Origin: Candidatus Dormiibacterota bacterium
GTDB lineage: Bacteria > Chloroflexota > Dormibacteria > Aeolococcales > Aeolococcaceae
Assembly: GCA_027451645.1 (NCBI GenBank)
Contig: DAIDIX010000080.1
Span: 1-7,677, forward strand
Direction of reading: 5' to 3'
Length of the DNA: 7,677 bases
The position numbers and the translations under genes are program-made. Positions 5,426-7,677 of the stretch are shown piece after piece; position 1 is the first letter of the stretch; every line of letters begins with the position of its first letter. Below the pieces are notes generated by a model. That model was not told where the DNA came from, made no database searches, and saw nothing but the letters and a program-made list of their open reading frames with translations.

Positions 5426-6461
5426 CCCGTGTCAGAACGATCTTCCCACTCGTGCCCTTCTTCAGTCTTCGAACTGCCTCGTCTATTGCTTCTCCAGTAA
5501 ACGGGAGTCGGTCTGTGATGAGGGAGGTCATGCGTATTGCACCTGTCCTGACAAGCCGTGTCGTCTCCTCCCAGCTTGCAAACAGCTCTCTCCCGACAAT
5601 GCCGTACAGCGTGACTCCCCGCATGACGACATCTGCAGAGAAATCTACTGCAACAGGTTCATCGCCAAGTCCAAGCATGGAGACCCATCCCCCTGGACGG
5701 ACAAGATGCACGGCTGTCTGAATGGCCTCTGCTGCACCACTCATCTCAAGCACTCCATCAACCTCCCGCTCTCCAAGCACGTTCCTGAGCACATCCTCCA
5801 TGGAGGTTCCTGGCTCAAGAATGCAGCTGGCATCAGCGCCCATCGTCATGGCAAGCCCTGCACGAAAGGGAGACCGGTCAATCGCAACGATGAATGCTGC
5901 TCCCTTCGCCTTCGCAATTGCACAGCATGCACACCCGATTGGACCTGCCCCCATGACAACAACAGTGGCCCCAGCCAGATCAGCGACTGCGGTGGCATGG
6001 ACTGCATTGCCCACAGGCTCCATTGCTGCACCGACTGCAGGATCGCAGTCTTCCCACAGTGGCCACGTATTTACTGCTGGCACAACGATATACTCGGCGA
6101 AGCCGCCATCCCGGTCCACTCCAAGAATGGAGGTATTCCTGCAAACATGGAACTCTCCACGAAGACACTCCGGACATGTCCTGCAGACGATGTGCGATTC
6201 GACAGCAACCCGGGTACCCACTGTTTGGTCCGTGACACTGCTACCGACTGCATCGATAGTGCCGCAGATTTCATGTCCCATGATTCGAGGAGGTACCACC
6301 CGCCCTGCAGCCCAGGGATTCCAGTCGTAGAGATGGATGTCCGTGCCACAGATGGATGCTGCCTCGACACGTATGCGCACATCCGACATTCCCGGCTCAG
6401 GTACGGGAACATCGACTTCAGTAAAGCCAGGTCCTGGCGAACTCTTGATGACTGCTTTCAT
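5406..6461 (-). CDS. tdh: L-threonine 3-dehydrogenase
   Basis: A 351-residue zinc MDR enzyme that oxidises L-threonine to 2-amino-3-oxobutyrate with NAD+. Catalytic residues: Cys38-Gly-Thr40-Asp-Ile-His43 in SICGTDIHLYDW, followed by His63-Glu64 in MGHEICG. The Cys38/Thr40/His43 set is the threonine-dehydrogenase signature. The structural zinc ligands are Cys93, 96, 99 and 107 (CRTCPECLRGEFHVC). Also seen: EPVGNAVHTA-like EPVGNAVHATA (148-158), the Rossmann loop GAGPIG (171-176), Asp195 at the end of the second strand (NAD preference), LEMSGAAEA (238-246) and GIVGRELFASW (287-297), which matches the E. coli GIYGREMFETW block. ATG 6461 aligns with E. coli MKAL; an upstream TTG at 6518 would add 19 unrelated residues. 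Gene order tdh-kbl is the reverse of the E. coli kbl-tdh operon. The end overlaps kbl by 8 bases. Confidence 0.95.
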   Translation of the reverse strand: MKAVIKSSPGPGFTEVDVPVPEPGMSDVRIRVEAASICGTDIHLYDWNPWAAGRVVPPRIMGHEICGTIDAVGSSVTDQTVGTRVAVESHIVCRTCPECLRGEFHVCRNTSILGVDRDGGFAEYIVVPAVNTWPLWEDCDPAVGAAMEPVGNAVHATAVADLAGATVVVMGAGPIGCACCAIAKAKGAAFIVAIDRSPFRAGLAMTMGADASCILEPGTSMEDVLRNVLGEREVDGVLEMSGAAEAIQTAVHLVRPGGWVSMLGLGDEPVAVDFSADVVMRGVTLYGIVGRELFASWEETTRLVRTGAIRMTSLITDRLPFTGEAIDEAVRRLKKGTSGKIVLTREGVRHD

Positions 6462-6470
6462 CGCCTCTTG

Positions 6471-6476
6471 ATTATG
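6471..6476 (-). promoter_or_regulatory. Candidate -10 box of the tdh-kbl operon
   Basis: Read on the minus strand this is CATAAT, 9 bases before the tdh ATG (6461), which predicts a leader of about 3 bases. A GAGG-type Shine-Dalgarno (complement of 6464-6468) sits only 2 bases from the ATG, too close for normal use. No convincing -35 is visible at 17-18 bases. Confidence 0.4.
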
Positions 6477-6498
6477 GATCATCAGCATGAGGTCATCG

Positions 6499-6525
6499 TT
6501 CAGAGACACGACTCTCAAGTCTGAA
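6499..6525. promoter_or_regulatory. Dyad in the divergent tdh / lipoprotein promoter region
   Basis: TTCAGA (6499-6504) and TCTGAA (6520-6525) are perfect inverted repeats 15 bases apart, with a nested pair GAGA (6503-6506) / TCTC (6513-6516). The dyad lies between the two divergent -10-like boxes (6471-6476 on minus, 6540-6545 on plus). It covers the region where the -35 elements of both should be, so one regulator could act on both directions. The symmetry is seen; the role is inferred. Confidence 0.4.
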
Positions 6526-6539
6526 AGGAATTTCGATGG

Positions 6540-6545
6540 TACGAT
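6540..6545 (+). promoter_or_regulatory. -10-like box giving a leaderless mRNA for the lipoprotein gene
   Basis: TACGAT ends exactly 6 bases before the ATG at 6552. With standard -10 geometry, transcription would start on the A of the ATG. No Shine-Dalgarno lies in the space between. The -35 region is not recognisable. Confidence 0.5.
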
Positions 6546-6551
6546 CTGCGT

Positions 6552-7394
6552 ATGAGTCAGCGATTATCTCCCCTGTCTGTTCTGTTCACCATCTGCGCAG
6601 CACTCCTTGTCACAGCCTGTGGAACTGCATCATCGAATGCACCAGGGAGCTCTGGAACGCCAGCAGCTTCAGGATCACCAACAGAAGTCCCAACCCTCGC
6701 AGTCGCCCCAAGATCAGGCGATGCCACTGTGAGCTTCCACACCGTCATCTATCCCGATGCTGGAAGTCCCTGTGCTGGTCTCACATCTGATACGCCGTTC
6801 GCTGCAGCACCCCAGGCATGCCAGGCACTCTTCGCTACCGTGTATGCAACGCTCGTTCCTGGCAGCAGTGCTGCATCTTACCTACCATTTCCATCGACAG
6901 CTTCTGCTGCCTCTGGAGTTGCTTCGCAGCAGGCTTCAGCTGCAGCTGAAGCCTTTGTCCGGAGCCAGGTTCTCACATGGTGGGCAGCCTTTCACACCCA
7001 GCTTGGTCTGCTCACGGATCTCGATGGTGCATATTCAGGGCAGGATGCAATTCTGTCACTGCTCCGGAGCGGTGGTGCACTTGAGAACCCGCCTTCGTGC
7101 CTAGCACCGACATCACTCACTGTAGTCCATGTTCAGAAGCAAGCACGTACGTACCTCGAGGGACATGGCTGGTCCTCGCCTTCATCCCTTGGAATCGTTG
7201 CAACCTATCCTGTCTGTTCGGGAGTGAAGGTCATCTCCGGTGTCCACTCGAGAATCTTCGGAGTTGCCGCTGCACCATATTCCGTTCTCCTTACCGGCAC
7301 TGTGCAGTCGGATCCCATCATCACCACAACATGGGTGACCGATGGTGTAGCCCAGTGCGGAATGTCCGATGTGAAGTCCACGTGCCAGCAGTGA
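6552..7394 (+). CDS. Predicted lipoprotein with six extracytoplasmic cysteines, unknown function
   Basis: A 280-residue protein that I do not recognise. MSQRLSPL is followed by a hydrophobic core (8-19) and a textbook lipobox LVTAC, so Cys23 should be lipidated and the protein anchored on the outer face of the membrane. Residues 24-55 form a Ser/Ala/Gly/Pro/Thr linker like that of the FKBP lipoprotein. The mature part has six cysteines (74, 90, 183, 222, 269, 278), an even number suiting three disulfides. An Ala/Ser-rich helical stretch (about 107-150) ends in VLTWWAAFHTQ, and beta-rich sequence follows (IVATYPVCSGVKVISGVH, YSVLLTGTV, TTTWVTDGVAQC). There are no enzyme motifs; a binding or structural role is possible but unproven. 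The start is supported by the signal peptide and by a -10-like box 6 bases upstream. It is divergent from tdh, with 90 bases between the starts. Confidence 0.85.
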   Translation: MSQRLSPLSVLFTICAALLVTACGTASSNAPGSSGTPAASGSPTEVPTLAVAPRSGDATVSFHTVIYPDAGSPCAGLTSDTPFAAAPQACQALFATVYATLVPGSSAASYLPFPSTASAASGVASQQASAAAEAFVRSQVLTWWAAFHTQLGLLTDLDGAYSGQDAILSLLRSGGALENPPSCLAPTSLTVVHVQKQARTYLEGHGWSSPSSLGIVATYPVCSGVKVISGVHSRIFGVAAAPYSVLLTGTVQSDPIITTTWVTDGVAQCGMSDVKSTCQQ

Positions 7395-7408
7395 TCCGTG
7401 CAGTCTGT

Positions 7409-7426
7409 ACAGGGTAACAGCCCTGT
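7409..7426 (+). terminator. Hairpin after the lipoprotein gene, weak terminator candidate
   Basis: ACAGGG and CCCTGT pair around TAACAG, and a T-G pair can extend the stem to 7 bp with loop AACA. It begins 14 bases after the stop codon, a usual terminator distance. No T-run follows, so intrinsic termination is doubtful; it may only stabilise the 3' end. Confidence 0.3.
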
Positions 7427-7462
7427 CGCACACGGTCTGCTACCGGTTGTTCCACGATACAG

Positions 7463-7479
7463 TGGAATGGGACATTCCA
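7463..7479. promoter_or_regulatory. Perfect inverted repeat upstream of the Gly-rich exported protein
   Basis: TGGAATG-GGA-CATTCCA is a perfect 7+7 dyad with a 3-base centre, ending 16 bases before the ATG at 7496. It overlaps by one base and follows a -10-like TACAGT (7458-7463), placing it at the predicted transcription start. That suits an operator, or a 5' leader hairpin. GGAG (7481-7484) downstream may be the ribosome-binding site, although 11 bases from the ATG is long. Confidence 0.45.
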
Positions 7480-7495
7480 TGGAGTTGGATTTTCG

Positions 7496-7677
7496 ATGAG
7501 GTTCGTCATTCGCACTGTACTCGCATTCCTGCTCATGCTGTCCAGTGCTGCGCTCGTTGCCACTCAGCCTGCTCTTGCCTGTGTGACGCAGTCATGTGGA
7601 GGCGGTGGTACACAAGGTGGAAGTGGTAATGGAGGTGGTGGTGGAGAAAGTGGTGGCGGACCAACACTTGGTGCCTG
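7496..7677 (+). CDS. Gly-rich exported protein, 3' end outside window
   Basis: Sixty residues are visible and the frame is open to the end of the window. MRFVIR starts a signal peptide with hydrophobic core about 8-22 and a cleavage site after PALA (residues 25-28). Because Cys29 follows, lipidation is a weaker alternative; the -3 Ala is not a good lipobox. The mature start CVTQSC is followed by a run of Gly/Ser (35-55: CGGGGTQGG, then GNGGGGGESGGG). Such a linker suggests a cell-surface or secreted protein, but the functional part lies outside the window and no family can be named. The start is chosen from the signal peptide and a GGAG 11 bases upstream. The short Cys-X4-Cys before the Gly run is the only distinctive element. 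Confidence 0.7.
   Translation, partial: MRFVIRTVLAFLLMLSSAALVATQPALACVTQSCGGGGTQGGSGNGGGGGESGGGPTLGA

Noticed and set aside
6462..6518. Longer tdh starting at TTG 6518
   Set aside because: The extra 19 residues have no match to Tdh, which starts at MKAV, and the extension would cover the -10-like box and part of the dyad.
5235..6524. 429-codon open frame on the plus strand opposite tdh and the start of kbl
   Set aside because: It is rich in Cys, His, Arg and Ser with no domain or hydrophobic pattern, and lies opposite two securely identified genes. It is an antisense shadow of their codon bias.
1..7677. CRISPR array, insertion sequence, integron, phage or defence island
   Set aside because: No regularly spaced repeats, transposase, integrase, terminal inverted repeats or defence-domain proteins were seen on either strand.

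Overview
The window is a compact stretch of bacterial chromosome of moderately high GC. It carries nine protein-coding genes (the first and last cut by the window edges) and short intergenic gaps of 5 to about 190 bases. An MEP-pathway isoprenoid enzyme, an FKBP lipoprotein, a second lipoprotein with a clear lipobox and a Gly-rich exported protein all indicate a bacterium. The lineage cannot be fixed from this sequence. At least two genes (the membrane protein at 662 and the lipoprotein at 6552) lack a Shine-Dalgarno and have a -10-like hexamer a few bases before the ATG. That pattern is common in actinobacteria, Deinococcus-Thermus and several deep-branching phyla.

Layout, left to right: (1) the 3' two-thirds of ispH (+); (2) a four-helix membrane protein with an acidic Pro-rich tail (+); (3) a small P-loop kinase of the AAA_33/zeta-like type (+), convergent with (4) an FKBP-type peptidyl-prolyl isomerase lipoprotein (-); (5) divergent from it, a zinc-dependent MDR dehydrogenase with unusual insertions and a C-terminal extension (+); (6) a tdh-kbl threonine-degradation operon (-), whose kbl end meets the MDR gene tail to tail with only 5 bases between the stop codons; (7) divergent from tdh, a six-cysteine lipoprotein of unknown function (+); (8) the start of a Gly-rich exported protein (+), cut by the window end.

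The best-understood unit is tdh-kbl. Tdh oxidises L-threonine to 2-amino-3-oxobutyrate, and Kbl cleaves that unstable product with CoA to glycine and acetyl-CoA. The 8-base overlap of the two genes, with a strong Shine-Dalgarno inside tdh, fits coupled translation and matched production. The neighbouring MDR enzyme is a distant relative of Tdh, but its substrate is unknown.

I see no CRISPR array, transposase, integrase, tRNA, rRNA or obvious phage or defence system. This looks like ordinary core and accessory housekeeping sequence. The most interesting items are four dyad-symmetric sites placed just upstream of genes (1354-1374, 2751-2770, 6499-6525, 7463-7479), the apparently leaderless starts, the atypical MDR dehydrogenase with its C-terminal tail, and two unclassified exported proteins.
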